Source: JAGQRJ01 sp041402045 (GTDB taxonomy: Bacteria; Planctomycetota; J058). From it: a stretch of DNA of 64,000 bases. Below, piece by piece: positions 10,789 to 19,986 of this stretch (position 1 is its first letter; each line of letters begins with the position of its first letter). Where the stretch lies: positions 1 through 64,000 of the forward strand of contig JAWKSZ010000040.1 of assembly GCA_041402045.1 (NCBI GenBank), given 5' to 3'. The notes under the pieces were generated by a model that searched no databases, was not told the DNA's origin, and worked only from the letters and a program-made list of their open reading frames with translations. The position numbers and the translations under genes were made by a program.

Positions 10789-11277
10789 TCAGCGCAGGAG
10801 CCGACCGACGTCGCTCCAGCTCAGCTCGGCGCCGAGGGCGGCGGCCAGGAGCGCGACGTAGCCCCCCGCCTGGGCCAGCGCGACCCGCGGCCACACCCCG
10901 CCCCGGCGCGGCGGCCAGCTCAGCCCCAGGAGTCCGAGGGCCCCCCACAGGCTGAGGAAGCCCTGGGCCAAGGGCCAGGCGCTGGGCAGCCGCGCGGCGT
11001 CCAGCCACGCCTGCGCGTAGCGCGGGGCGTGGTGTCGCGTGCAGAGCACGAACAGGACGAAGGCGCCGCTGGCGACGACCAGGCTCCAGCTCAGCGCTTC
11101 GGTGACCCGCGAGGGCGCCCGCGTGTCCGCCGCCGCCCAGCGCGCGGCGCTCCACACGGCATGGCCCGCGACCGCGGCCCCGAGGATCAACACCCCCCAG
11201 GCCTTCCCGCTCCCCGCCCCCCACAGCGCGAGCGCCAGCAGCCCGCCGAGCCCCGCGCCGCTCAGGAACCACCCCAC
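10789..11277 (-). CDS. Hypothetical membrane protein
   Basis: 162 aa with four likely membrane spans: about residues 3-20, 27-45, 65-82 and 105-122, plus a last hydrophobic stretch near 130-150. GTG 11277 is preceded by GAGGCGCGG. It probably shares an operon with the flavoprotein gene 40 nt downstream. No family recognised. Confidence 0.6.
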   Translation of the reverse strand: MGWFLSGAGLGGLLALALWGAGSGKAWGVLILGAAVAGHAVWSAARWAAADTRAPSRVTEALSWSLVVASGAFVLFVLCTRHHAPRYAQAWLDAARLPSAWPLAQGFLSLWGALGLLGLSWPPRRGGVWPRVALAQAGGYVALLAAALGAELSWSDVGRLLR

Positions 11278-11532
11278 CCGCGCCTCGCTCGAGCTGCCGG
11301 GGAGGGGGCAGACCGCCTGCCCCCTCTCCGGGTGGGCCGGCGTGCTCGAGAAGGTGTCGCTCGACCCACGGGGGGAAGCTAGGCGATCGCGCGGCGCGAG
11401 CCGTCAGCGCCAGGTCGGGCGGGTGTCGAGGTGTGTCAAACCGCGGAGGGGAGGGAGATAGGGGCGCGAACGCCCCAGCGGAGCCCGTGCGTCGGTTAGC
11501 AGTCGCCGTGCCTCTGAGCCGGAAGAAGGCAG
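11278..11532. other. Non-coding stretch with one strong hairpin
   Basis: No convincing gene. The best structure is a GC hairpin at 11301-11327 (GGAGGGGGCAG against CTGCCCCCTCT), just upstream of the 11277 start. It has no U tract, so a terminator role is uncertain. The remainder is GC-rich sequence leading into the inverted-repeat element. Confidence 0.5.
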
Positions 11533-11859
11533 GAACCGCCAAGGACGCCAAGGACGCCAAGGCTCCGCCCGCGCGCAGTCGTGACGCCCTCCGCTGGCAA
11601 GAAACACCAAATACACCGGCCCACTCGTGACCGGCCCGGCGAACGAGGGGGGCATGGAGAGGAGCTCCGTCGGCGCGGTCCCGCGCTGGCGGAGCGGGTG
11701 TCCGAGCGCGAGCGATCGGGCGGAGCTCGGTGCCTTCGGCGTTTCTCCCCTTCGCACGTCCGCTCGGTCACGATCCAGCGGAGCTCGGTGGTTCGATCTC
11801 GGAGCCCGCGCGCTCGCGCGTGTGCGGAGCCTTGGCGTCCTTGGCGTCCTTGGCGGTTC
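11533..11859. repeat. Long inverted-repeat element A (36-bp perfect arms)
   Basis: The left arm (11533-11568) and right arm (11824-11859) are exact reverse complements. Each contains an iterated 10-mer, CCAAGGACG then CCAAGGACG then CCAAGG. The inner 255 bp has no convincing gene but carries GGAGCTC-centred motifs; one (11783-11803) resembles, in reverse, the unit of the 50-bp tandem array at 18.6 kb. The layout matches elements at 19.0 and 61.2 kb. Probably a non-autonomous mobile or palindromic element. Confidence 0.75.
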
Positions 11860-11914
11860 AATCCTTCTTCCCACTCGGCACGGGCACGGGGCTCCGCTGG
11901 CCGAGCACGCCCGA

Positions 11915-13963
11915 CTACGCGCCCGGCGGGACCTCGCGCAGCAGCTCCCGGATCAGGACCACGTCCGGCTGCAGCACGCGGTCGTCGGTGACCGGCTGCA
12001 CGCCGCGCTCGCGGATCAAGGCCACCGCCTGGGCCACGGTCTCCCCCGGCGCGAGGGGCGCGCGGAACACGAGGCCCTGGGCCGCGGCGAAGACCTCGAT
12101 CGCGATCACGTGCAGCACGTTCTCGAGCACCTGCGCCGCCTGGCGCGCGGCGATCGTGCCCATGCTCACGTGGTCCTCGCTCCCGGCGCAGGTCGGGATC
12201 GAGTCCGCGGTCGCCGGGTGACAGAGCACCTTGTTCTCGGAGACGAGGGCCGCGGCGGTGTACTGCGGGATCATGAACCCCGAGTTGAGCCCGCTGGACT
12301 CGACCAGGAACGGCGGGAGGCCGTTACTGAGCGCCTCGTCCACGAGCTCGGCCACGCGCCGCTCGGCAATGTTCGCGACCTCGGCCAGGGCGAAGGTCAC
12401 GTAGTCCATGACCATGCCCACGGGCTCCCCGTGGAAGTTGCCGCCGCCGTAGACCCGCTCCGCCAGGCGCTCGGCGACCTCGGGCTGGGCCAGGAACGCG
12501 CCGTAGGCGGCGACGGTCACCTGCTCCCAGCCGCCCGGAGGCTCGGGCGGGAACAGGAGCGGGTTGTCGGTGGCCGAGTTGATCTCGACCACGACCACCT
12601 CGCGCGCGTGCTGGAGCGCGCGGTGGGCGCAGGCCAACACCTGGGGCGCGCAGCGCAGGGAGTAGTCGTCCTGGACCGGGGGCGCGGCGGGCACGGCGTG
12701 GGCCAGGGCGCCCACGGCGCGGTAGACCGACTCGCGGGCCATGGGCACGTCGGTCACCCCGTCGTCGTTGAGCGCCTCGAGCAGGTGCGTCGCCCGCTGA
12801 CGCAGGGGGCCGAGGAGCTTGCCGAAGGCCGTGATCTGCTGGCGGTCGCTCTGCCCGCGGTGGGCGGCGATCGGGTCCGGGACCGCGGCGCCCGGGTCGC
12901 TCGGGACCCAGGCCTCGAGCGCCTCGAGCAAGGCCACGCCCTGCTGGCGCACGCGGGCGATCGCCTCGCGGCCGGGGCCCTCGGGCTCCGAGCGCTCGGT
13001 GCGCTCGAGCTGCTCGTCGGCCTCGCCCAGGTAGCGGCGCACGCGGCGCAAGCTCGCGGTGTTGAGCAGCACGTCCAGGATCTCGCTGCCCGCGGTGTGC
13101 CCCAGGATCCGCGCCGCCGTCGCCGCCTGGTGCGAGAGGTCGCGCACCCGGTGCAGGTCGGGGTGGAACGCGTGGCGCACGCCGCGCTGGGCCTCGAGGC
13201 TCATGGCGCAGGCCAGCTCGGCCCAGGCCATGCCGCGCTCGGCGTCGTGGAGCACCAGGCAGGCGATCGCGCTCATGACCTGGGTCCCGTTGTTGAGCGC
13301 GAGGCCCTCCTTGGCCTGGAGCGAGACCGGGCGGAAGGTCGCCTGCGCGACCCGCGCGCACTGGCTCCAGTCGACGCCCTCCACCGAGACGAAGTCCTCC
13401 TCGCGGGCGTCGCGCACGTAGCCCTCGGGGTCGTCGCTGCGCCGGCGGTAGACCTTGCCGTGGGGGTCGCCCATGACCACCAGCGCCAGGTGGCTCAGGG
13501 GCGCCAGGTCGCCGGACGCGCCGACGGAGCCCTGCTCGGGCATGTAGGGGAACAGCCCGTCGTTGATCAGCGCGACCACCGCCTCCAGCGTCTCGAGCCG
13601 GATCCCCGAGTAGCCGCGGCAGAGGGTGTTGGCGCGCAGGAGCATGGCCGCGCGGACCACGTCCTCGCCGAAGGGCGAGCCCAACCCGCAAGCGTGGCTG
13701 CGGATCAGGTTGGTCTGGAGCTGCTGCAGGTCCTCGGGGGCGATCGAGACGTCGCGGAGCTTGCCGAAGCCCGTCGTGAGCCCGTAGACCTTCTCCTCGC
13801 GCTGGACGAGGGCCTCGACCATGAGCCGACAGCACTGCACCCGGGTGCGCGCGCGCTCGCCGAGGGTCACCCGCGCGCCGTGCCGCGCGACCGCCACCAC
13901 CTGCTCGACGGTCAGCCCCTCGCCGTCGAGGGCGACCTCCTGGATCTCTTCTGGTTGCTGCAT
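11915..13963 (-). CDS. Histidine/aromatic amino acid ammonia-lyase with large insertion
   Basis: 682 aa. The MIO-forming triad Ala-Ser-Gly is at about 149-151 in GSVGASGDLAPLSH. VYGLTTGFGKL supplies the catalytic Tyr region, and RSHACG has the His typical of His/Tyr-selective lyases. YSLRC, GNFHGEP and EDHVSM are also present. Family members are about 510 aa; here roughly 150 extra residues lie between the GVRHAFHPD region and YSLRC (about 433), so this is a long variant. It probably deaminates histidine to urocanate, but no other hut gene adjoins, so an ammonia-lyase for another amino acid is possible. TACCTT lies 7 nt before ATG 13963. Confidence 0.88.
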   Translation of the reverse strand: MQQPEEIQEVALDGEGLTVEQVVAVARHGARVTLGERARTRVQCCRLMVEALVQREEKVYGLTTGFGKLRDVSIAPEDLQQLQTNLIRSHACGLGSPFGEDVVRAAMLLRANTLCRGYSGIRLETLEAVVALINDGLFPYMPEQGSVGASGDLAPLSHLALVVMGDPHGKVYRRRSDDPEGYVRDAREEDFVSVEGVDWSQCARVAQATFRPVSLQAKEGLALNNGTQVMSAIACLVLHDAERGMAWAELACAMSLEAQRGVRHAFHPDLHRVRDLSHQAATAARILGHTAGSEILDVLLNTASLRRVRRYLGEADEQLERTERSEPEGPGREAIARVRQQGVALLEALEAWVPSDPGAAVPDPIAAHRGQSDRQQITAFGKLLGPLRQRATHLLEALNDDGVTDVPMARESVYRAVGALAHAVPAAPPVQDDYSLRCAPQVLACAHRALQHAREVVVVEINSATDNPLLFPPEPPGGWEQVTVAAYGAFLAQPEVAERLAERVYGGGNFHGEPVGMVMDYVTFALAEVANIAERRVAELVDEALSNGLPPFLVESSGLNSGFMIPQYTAAALVSENKVLCHPATADSIPTCAGSEDHVSMGTIAARQAAQVLENVLHVIAIEVFAAAQGLVFRAPLAPGETVAQAVALIRERGVQPVTDDRVLQPDVVLIRELLREVPPGA

Positions 13964-13970
13964 GCCCCGG

Positions 13971-13976
13971 AAGGTA
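13971..13976 (-). promoter_or_regulatory. TANNNT -10-like hexamer for a leaderless mRNA
   Basis: TACCTT on the minus strand ends 7 nt before the ammonia-lyase ATG at 13963. No purine-rich ribosome site lies between them. Confidence 0.45.
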
Positions 13977-14078
13977 AGGCCCAGGGGAAGATCGATCCAG
14001 CGGCCCCGGGGAGGGGACCTCCCGCCGAGCCCTCGACAGCCTGGCGCGGTTGCTATCGTCTGCCGCCCAGGAGGCCCC

Positions 14079-15647
14079 ATGAGCGCGCCCGCACGCACCC
14101 GTATCGCCCCCAGCCCCACCGGCGACCCCCACGTGGGCACCGGCTACATGGGCCTCGTGAACATGGTCCTGGCCCGGCAGACCGGCGGACAGTTCCTCCT
14201 GCGGATCGACGACACCGACCGCACCCGCTACCGCGCGGGCTCCGAGCAGGCGATCTACGACGCCCTGCGCTGGCTGGGCCTGGAGTGGGACGAGGGCCCG
14301 GACAAGGGCGGCCCCTGCGGGCCGTATCGCCAGAGCGAGCGCACCGAGATCTACCGCGAGCACGCGCTGCAGCTCGTCCGGGCCGGCAAGGCCTACCGCT
14401 GCTTCTGCACCTCCGAGCAGCTCGCCGAGCGCCGCGCGGCGGCGATCGCCGAGAACCGCGACTTCCGCGGCTACGACGGCACCTGCCGCCAGCTCGACCC
14501 CGAGGACGCCGAGCGCCGCGCGGGGGAGCCCCACGTGATCCGCTTCGCCTGCCCCACCGGCGAGGGCAAGACCACGATCCAGGATCTGCTGCGCGGGCCG
14601 ATCGAGGTCCCCAACGCCCAGCTCGACGACAAGGTCCTGCTGAAGGCCGACGGCTACGCCACGTATCATTTGGCCTCGGTGGTCGACGACCACCTGTTCC
14701 GGATCACGCACATCATTCGCGCCGAGGAGTGGATCTCGTCGGGGCCCCTGCACCAGCTCCTGTTCCAGGGCTTCGGCTGGGACGTGCCGGTGTTCTGCCA
14801 CATGCCCCTGATCCGAAACGCCGACAAGTCGAAGATCTCGAAGCGCAAGAACCCGACGTCGCTGCTCTACTTCAAGGACGCCGGTTACCTGCCTCCGGCC
14901 ATGCTCAACTTCCTCGGGCTCCTGGGCTGGGGCGGCCCCAAGACCGCCGACGGACAGCAGGAGATCTTCTCGGTCGCCGACATGATCGAGCACTTCGACC
15001 TGGCCAGCCTGAGCCTGGGCGGGCCGGTGTTCGACCTGCAGAAGCTGCGCTACGTGAACGCGACCTACCTGCGCCAGCTCCCGCCGGCGGACTTCGCCAG
15101 CCGCGTGCGCGACTACCTCGTGGGCGACCCGGGCTTCCTCGAGCAGCTCGTGCCCCTGGTCAGCCCGCGCATGGAGACCCTGGGCGAGTTCCTGCACGTG
15201 GCCGACTTCTTCCTCTCGGACGTGAACCACGTGCACCCGGACGACCGCAAGCTCAAGGCCGGAGCCACGCTCCGCCCGGTCGACGGGCTCGTGCCCAAGG
15301 ACGCGGAGCCCGAGGACGCCTGGTTCGCGCTCTCCGAGCTGCAGCAGGTGCTCGAGCGCCTGGACGCCTGGGACGCGGCGGCGCTCGAGGCCGCGCTCAA
15401 GGACCCGGTCACCGCCCTGCGCACGGGCTACGAGGCCAACCGGCTGTTCATGCCCCTGCGGGTGGCGATCAGCGGGCGCAAGGAGACCCCCGGCCTGTTC
15501 GAGTGCCTCGAGGCCCTCGGCAAGTCCCGGGTCCTGGGTCGGCTGGGGGACGCGCTGCGCGTGCTCCCGGCTCCCGGCAAGAAGCGGCTCAAGAAGCTGG
15601 AGAAGGCCCGGGACCAGCGCCTGGCCGTGGGCGGCGCCGGGGCGTAA
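14079..15647 (+). CDS. gltX: Glutamyl-tRNA synthetase
   Basis: 522 aa class I aminoacyl-tRNA synthetase charging tRNA-Glu. The HIGH-type motif is PSPTGDPHVGTGYMG (residues 12-26) and the KMSKS motif is KSKISKR (about 249). RIDDTDRTRY and GPYRQSERTEIY are family-specific. A zinc-type Cys set (CFC, then YDGTC) lies near 108-135. The C-terminal anticodon-binding helical domain is complete. The HVGT form resembles the Thermus-type enzyme. AGGAGG is 4 nt before ATG 14079. Divergent from the ammonia-lyase. Confidence 0.95.
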   Translation: MSAPARTRIAPSPTGDPHVGTGYMGLVNMVLARQTGGQFLLRIDDTDRTRYRAGSEQAIYDALRWLGLEWDEGPDKGGPCGPYRQSERTEIYREHALQLVRAGKAYRCFCTSEQLAERRAAAIAENRDFRGYDGTCRQLDPEDAERRAGEPHVIRFACPTGEGKTTIQDLLRGPIEVPNAQLDDKVLLKADGYATYHLASVVDDHLFRITHIIRAEEWISSGPLHQLLFQGFGWDVPVFCHMPLIRNADKSKISKRKNPTSLLYFKDAGYLPPAMLNFLGLLGWGGPKTADGQQEIFSVADMIEHFDLASLSLGGPVFDLQKLRYVNATYLRQLPPADFASRVRDYLVGDPGFLEQLVPLVSPRMETLGEFLHVADFFLSDVNHVHPDDRKLKAGATLRPVDGLVPKDAEPEDAWFALSELQQVLERLDAWDAAALEAALKDPVTALRTGYEANRLFMPLRVAISGRKETPGLFECLEALGKSRVLGRLGDALRVLPAPGKKRLKKLEKARDQRLAVGGAGA

Positions 15648-15739
15648 CCCCGGCCAGGAACGACCCCAACGCACCTCGCACCCGGTAGCGAGCCCGTACC
15701 CTTCGAGGTAGGCTTGCCGGACAAGGGGCGACCGTTTTC

Positions 15740-16246
15740 ATGAGCTTTACGGCCGACGTCGACGGCAACGCGGGAGAGGCGCTGGTCGTGTTCAACGACC
15801 TGCGCGGGGTCCTGCGCGAGCTGGGGATCGACGCCCGGGCGGCCTCGAACAACGAGCTCCGCGCCGAGTTCCAGGGCGACTCGCAGTACGACCCGATCCA
15901 GGTGCGCTTCACCTTCCCCGAGCGGGGCGGGATCGTCGCGATCGAGGGGCTCCTGCTCTCCCTGAACGAGGAGCCCGGCGACGAGCTGCGCCTGGCGATC
16001 AACTTCCTCAACCAGGAGCTGCAAGGGCTCAAGCTCTACGTGCAGGGCGACAGCGAGCAGAGCGACGTGGTGATCAGCGCCGCGCTGCTCCCGACCCTCG
16101 GCTCCCCGAGCCTCGCCGGGCGCGAGGTCAAGCAAGCGCTCATGGCCCTCTGCGCCCACAAGGCGATCTTCGCCGGCCCGCTGGAGCGGGTGCAGGGCGG
16201 CCACAGTTGGCGCTTCGTGCGCGACGCCATGAAGGCGCTGAAATGA
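15740..16246 (+). CDS. YbjN-like (type III chaperone fold) protein
   Basis: 168 aa, cytoplasmic, alternating strands and helices as in the YbjN/'bacterial sensory transduction regulator' fold. Typical blocks are VRFTFPERGGIVAIEG, LRLAINFLNQELQGLKLY and the C-terminal LMALCAHKAIFAGPLERV. Such proteins are thought to bind partner proteins; no catalytic residues are visible. AAGGGG precedes ATG 15740. It lies 64 nt upstream of the HEAT-repeat gene, whose N-terminus looks like a diverged copy of the same fold, so the two may act together. Confidence 0.7.
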   Translation: MSFTADVDGNAGEALVVFNDLRGVLRELGIDARAASNNELRAEFQGDSQYDPIQVRFTFPERGGIVAIEGLLLSLNEEPGDELRLAINFLNQELQGLKLYVQGDSEQSDVVISAALLPTLGSPSLAGREVKQALMALCAHKAIFAGPLERVQGGHSWRFVRDAMKALK

Positions 16247-16310
16247 ACCCTGAAGATCGAGGAGCCAGGCGCCGCCGGGCTCCGCAGATCGGGTCGTGGA
16301 GGGAGGTGGC

Positions 16311-18458
16311 GTGAGCACCCTCGAGCAACAGGTGGTCGATCAGCTGGGCAGCGAGGGCCTGCCCACCGCCCTCGATCGCGGCGCGGTGCTGTGCGATATC
16401 GAGGGCCTGCAGGTCGCGCTGTGGTGCGACGAGGTCCAGCGCACGATCAAGGCCGAGGCCTCGCTCTGCTACCCGATCGACGACTTCTCCCCGGACCTCG
16501 CCAGCGCGCTGGACTTCCTCAACAAGAACCGCGCCGGGGTGACCTACGCCTACCGGGAGGCCCACCGCGACCTGGTCGCGACCTGCTCCTGGTCCTCGCC
16601 CCACCGCGACCCCGGGCACAACCAACTGCACCTGCTGGTCGCGCTCCTGGTGCAAGCCTTCGAGCGCGACGCCGGGCAACTCCAAGGCGTGGCCGAGGGC
16701 GAGCTGTCCTGGGAGGACCTGGCCCAGGACCCCGCGCGTAAGGCCGATCAGCTCGCCCCCTTCAGCGGGCGCGGCGGCGGCGCCCAGAAGACCGAGCAGG
16801 GCACCGCGCGCTGGCAGTCCTTCATGGGCGACGAGGACTCCCCCGCGACCGGGCGGCGTCCGCGCCGCGGGTTCGAGCGCGGCCCGAGCACCAAGGCCAA
16901 CCGCGCGAGCATGCCGACCCGCCGCCTGGAGGATCAGCAGCACGAGGACCAGCCCACCCGCCGCTTCCGCGGCAACGAGGAGACCCCGGTCGGAGGCGGG
17001 CTCTCGCGCAACGCGCTCCAGATCGCGGTCGCCCAGGCCGACTCCGTGCGCCCGCCGGTCCAGGTCAACTACCGCCGCGAGTCGATCTTCGCGCGCCTGC
17101 TCCGCTTCCTGTTCATTCTGACGGTGATCGGCGGCGTGGGCTACGTGCTCTGGATCTTCTTCATTCAGCCCTTCGTGCCCAACGACTGGAAGGAGAGCTT
17201 CTACAGTTGGTTCGAGGCCCAGGTCATGGACGAGCAGGAGATCCTGCAGCGTGACCGCGCGCTCATGCCCGGGGGCAAGGAGCTCCTGCTCGCGGAGCTG
17301 AACGCGCCCCTCGCCGACGCCGCGGAGCACGAGCGCAACCTCACGCGCTCGGCGGACGCGCTGAAGGACGAGCTGGTCGAGGTCCTCGAGGAGCAGCTCG
17401 TCACCTCAACCAGCAACGAGGCCCGCGGGCGGGTGTTCGCGCTGTGGGACAAGCGCGGGTTCGGCACCCCGGAGGGCGTCATGCGCGTGCTGCGCAAGCT
17501 CGACGAGACCCCGGTGGTGCGCAGCGGCGAAGACCCCGTCGCCGGCCCGCTCCACGACCAGATCCGCAACGGCACGATCCGCGACGAGGCGGTGATCGAG
17601 GCCTTGGCCTGGGCCAAGGGCGACACCTTCCTCGCCTGTATCGAGCGCCTGGGGCGCGAGGACGAGGCCGCGCTCGAGGAGCGCGCCAACGCCCTGGCCG
17701 GGGTCCTGGACAAGGACACCGAGGACTTCGACGTGCTCGTGGCGCTGATCAAGACCGGGCGCGGCCCCGCGGACAGCGCGCTGCGCCTGCTCGAGGGGCG
17801 CGGCCCGGACTGGGCGCTGATCCAGGGGCGCGACGAGGTCCTGCGCTACCTGGGCGACGGGCGCATGACGATCAAGTCTGCCTTCACCAGCGAGCAGGAG
17901 AAGGTGTGCTTGGCCGCGATCGAGCTGGCCCTGGCGGTCCGCGACGAGTCGACGCTCGCGCTCCTGAGCGAGCTCATGCGCGACCACCCGCTGGAGCCGG
18001 TGCGCCGCGCGGCGCTCCAGGCGCTGCCGAGCCTCGGGCCGGCCGCCGCCTGGCCGCTGACCGAGGAGCTGGGGCTGCCCGACGTCCCCGACGACCGCCG
18101 GGAGCGCGCGCGCGAGGCGCTGCGCTCGATCCCCCACGACCTCGCCGCGCAGGAGCTGCGCGACCACCTGGCCCCGGACAAGTCGGCCCGCGAGCGCTAC
18201 CTGGCGGTGGTCGGGCTGACCGAGATCCAGGGCACCCCCGGGGTCAACGCCCTCGTCGAGGTCGGGCTCAACGACCCCGACCACCGCGTGCGCCTGCGGG
18301 TGCTCCGGGCGCTGGACGAGCTCAAGGGCGAGCTCAAGGCCTCGGTGCGGCGAGGGATCTCCACCTACCGCGAGCTCGCGCTGAACGACGAGTCGCAGAA
18401 GGTGCGCGAGGCGGCGGCCGAGCTCTACACGTTCTTCTCAGGGCGCGCGCCGCAGTAG
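16311..18458 (+). CDS. YbjN-like domain, membrane span and HEAT-repeat protein
   Basis: 715 aa. The N-terminal 130 residues resemble the product of the upstream gene (ALDFLNKNRAGVTYAYREA pattern). A charged, Arg-rich linker (about 150-255) follows, then one membrane segment (LLRFLFILTVIGGVGYVLWI, about 263-285). The rest is helical, and the last 200 residues are HEAT-like repeats (for example DHRVRLRVLRALDELKGEL and SQKVREAAAELY). This looks like a protein-protein scaffold bridging the membrane. GTG 16311 follows GGAGGGAGG. Function unknown. Confidence 0.7.
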   Translation: MSTLEQQVVDQLGSEGLPTALDRGAVLCDIEGLQVALWCDEVQRTIKAEASLCYPIDDFSPDLASALDFLNKNRAGVTYAYREAHRDLVATCSWSSPHRDPGHNQLHLLVALLVQAFERDAGQLQGVAEGELSWEDLAQDPARKADQLAPFSGRGGGAQKTEQGTARWQSFMGDEDSPATGRRPRRGFERGPSTKANRASMPTRRLEDQQHEDQPTRRFRGNEETPVGGGLSRNALQIAVAQADSVRPPVQVNYRRESIFARLLRFLFILTVIGGVGYVLWIFFIQPFVPNDWKESFYSWFEAQVMDEQEILQRDRALMPGGKELLLAELNAPLADAAEHERNLTRSADALKDELVEVLEEQLVTSTSNEARGRVFALWDKRGFGTPEGVMRVLRKLDETPVVRSGEDPVAGPLHDQIRNGTIRDEAVIEALAWAKGDTFLACIERLGREDEAALEERANALAGVLDKDTEDFDVLVALIKTGRGPADSALRLLEGRGPDWALIQGRDEVLRYLGDGRMTIKSAFTSEQEKVCLAAIELALAVRDESTLALLSELMRDHPLEPVRRAALQALPSLGPAAAWPLTEELGLPDVPDDRRERAREALRSIPHDLAAQELRDHLAPDKSARERYLAVVGLTEIQGTPGVNALVEVGLNDPDHRVRLRVLRALDELKGELKASVRRGISTYRELALNDESQKVREAAAELYTFFSGRAPQ

Positions 18459-18459
18459 G

Positions 18460-18830
18460 CGAACACCGAGCTCCGCTCGGATCCAGCGTTCCTGCGCCCG
18501 ACGATCGAGCTCCGCTCGGACGTTCCGCTCCTGCGGCTCCGCTCGGACCCTCCGCTCCCGCGGCTCCGCTCGGACCCTCCGCTCCTGCGCGTGGAAGAGA
18601 TTCGACCACCGAGCTCCGCTCGGACCCTTCGCTCCTGCGCGCGGAAGAGATTCGACCACCGAGCTCCGCTCGGACCCTCCGCTCCTGCGCGTGGAAGAGA
18701 TTCGACCACCGAGCTCCGCTCGGACCCTCCGCTCCTGCGCGCGGAAGAGATTCGACCACCGAGCTCCGCTCGGACCCTCCGCTGCTCGCGACCCAGGAGC
18801 AAGAGACACCGAAGACGCCGAGCTCCGCTC
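18460..18830. repeat. GAGCTCCGCTCGG tandem array with 50-bp period
   Basis: From 18563 to about 18783 a 50-bp unit repeats about 4.4 times; full copies begin at 18611, 18661 and 18711. Each carries GAGCTCCGCTCGGACCC, TCCGCTCCTGCGC and GGAAGAGATTCGACCACC. Successive units alternate between CGCGTGG and CGCGCGG, so the array may have grown as 100-bp dimers. Shorter 27-bp and single copies flank it (18470, 18508, 18537, 18819). A period of 50 is not a multiple of 3, so the open frames here are artefacts. No spacers: not CRISPR. Confidence 0.85.
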
Positions 18831-19026
18831 GGCCGCCACCGCCGGCACCCGCCCAGGAAGACACCGAGTCCGCCCGCCGCCCGCTCGGCGGACCGGGTGG
18901 CTCGGCCGCGACGGAGGAGGAGAAGAAGGAAGAAGGGAAGAAGGGAAAAGCGTTCCTCCCGACTCGCCACGGCACGGCACGGCCGGAGAGAGTGCTCGCG
19001 TGAACGGGAGCGGGCAGATGCCTCTC

Positions 19027-19238
19027 AACGCAAAGGGCACGAAGGACGCAAAGGACGCAAGTTCGGCTGAGCTAGAGGTTCGCACCGTGAGCAAGAGGAG
19101 GATTGAGGTGAGCTCCGCCGACGCATGAACCGATCAGAAGTGCCGTCAACTCCCCGCCCCCTGTTCGACGGCGTGTCTCGGGAGCGCCTCGGCCCGCTAG
19201 CCTTTGCGTCCCTTTGCGTCCTTCGTGCCCTTTGCGTT
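19027..19238. repeat. Long inverted-repeat element B
   Basis: The left arm (19027-19060) starts AACGCAAAGGGCACGAAGG and continues with iterated ACGCAAAGG. The right arm (19204-19238) is its reverse complement with one extra base. The inner 143 bp contains no credible gene. Same plan as the elements at 11.5 and 61.2 kb but with the AT-richer GCAAAGGA iteration. It lies between convergent genes. The rest of 18831-19381 holds only low-complexity GC-rich sequence and single GAGCTCCG motifs. Confidence 0.75.
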
Positions 19239-19381
19239 CAAAGAGCCTCTACCCGCCTTCGAACCTCAAGACGCCGTCTCTTCGAACTCCCACGACGTCT
19301 TCGGTGTATCCCTGCACACGCTCACGCCTCAGCGGAGCACGGCAGGGCAGGCCTGGCCGAGCTCCGTGGTCGAAGCACGCC

Positions 19382-19963
19382 TCAGCGGAGCAGGGGCTGC
19401 AGGTCCGCGGGGAGCTCGGCCTGCTCCGGCCCGAGCTCGAGGCGACCCTCGCGGTAGAACACCGCGCCCTGCTCGTCGATCACCAGGGTCCGGCCGCTGC
19501 TGCCGGTCGGCGTGGCGATCGCGCGCCAGCGCTGCCCGGGGTCCGCGCTGAGCGGGTAGGTGTGGAACGTGTAGCCGCTGCGCCCGCCGCTGGCGAGCTC
19601 GCTGTCGAACTGCCCCAGCTCGCCCAGCTCGGCGATCGTGCCGTAGATCGGGTGGTCCTGCCGCCACTGCTCCTGGGCCGCGCGGATCGTGGACAGGCCC
19701 TCGACCGCGGCCTCCTCGCGCAGGCGATCGCGGAGCGCGCGCGCCTCGGGGAACAAGAGCGCCACGACGCCGCCGGTCCCCACGCACAGGAGCACCAGCA
19801 CCGCGATCGCGAGCACCAACGCCACGCCGTTCAGCCGCCCGCCCTCGGCCTCGGCGACCGGCGCCGGGGCGAGGGCCAGCTTGCAGGTCAGGCAGCGGCG
19901 GCTGACCCGGAGCACCGGGGCGCTGCAGCGCGGGCAGGGGGCGGTGGCGTCCATGCCGCTCAT
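19382..19963 (-). CDS. Zinc-ribbon, membrane-anchored pseudopilin-like protein
   Basis: 193 aa. A zinc ribbon at the N-terminus (CPRCSAPVLRVSRRCLTCK, residues 9-27) precedes a membrane segment (GVALVLAIAVLVLLCVGTGG). The outside part looks like a type II secretion/pseudopilin-type domain: IRAAQEQWRQDHPIYGTIAE, then GYTFHTYPLSADPGQRW. No prepilin cleavage motif is seen. The start could be ATG 19963 or 19954. It ends 23 bp downstream of the sigma-54 activator gene's stop on the same strand and may be co-transcribed with it. Function unknown. Confidence 0.65.
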   Translation of the reverse strand: MSGMDATAPCPRCSAPVLRVSRRCLTCKLALAPAPVAEAEGGRLNGVALVLAIAVLVLLCVGTGGVVALLFPEARALRDRLREEAAVEGLSTIRAAQEQWRQDHPIYGTIAELGELGQFDSELASGGRSGYTFHTYPLSADPGQRWRAIATPTGSSGRTLVIDEQGAVFYREGRLELGPEQAELPADLQPLLR

Positions 19964-19986
19964 TTCGCCGCCGCGAGGCGCTCGCG

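Noticed and set aside
11627..15688. A 1353-codon open frame on the plus strand across the ammonia-lyase and gltX region
   Set aside because: In GC-rich DNA the antisense and alternate frames of real genes stay open. Its translation is Arg/Ala/Gly/Pro-rich without motifs, while the overlapping ammonia-lyase and GltX frames carry full family signatures.
18563..18783. CRISPR array
   Set aside because: Units are contiguous with no unique spacers, and no cas genes lie nearby.
18438..19094. Several open frames of 110-220 codons over the tandem repeats
   Set aside because: The 50-bp repeat period is not a multiple of three, and all frames read repetitive Arg/Ser/Pro words, so openness comes from composition.
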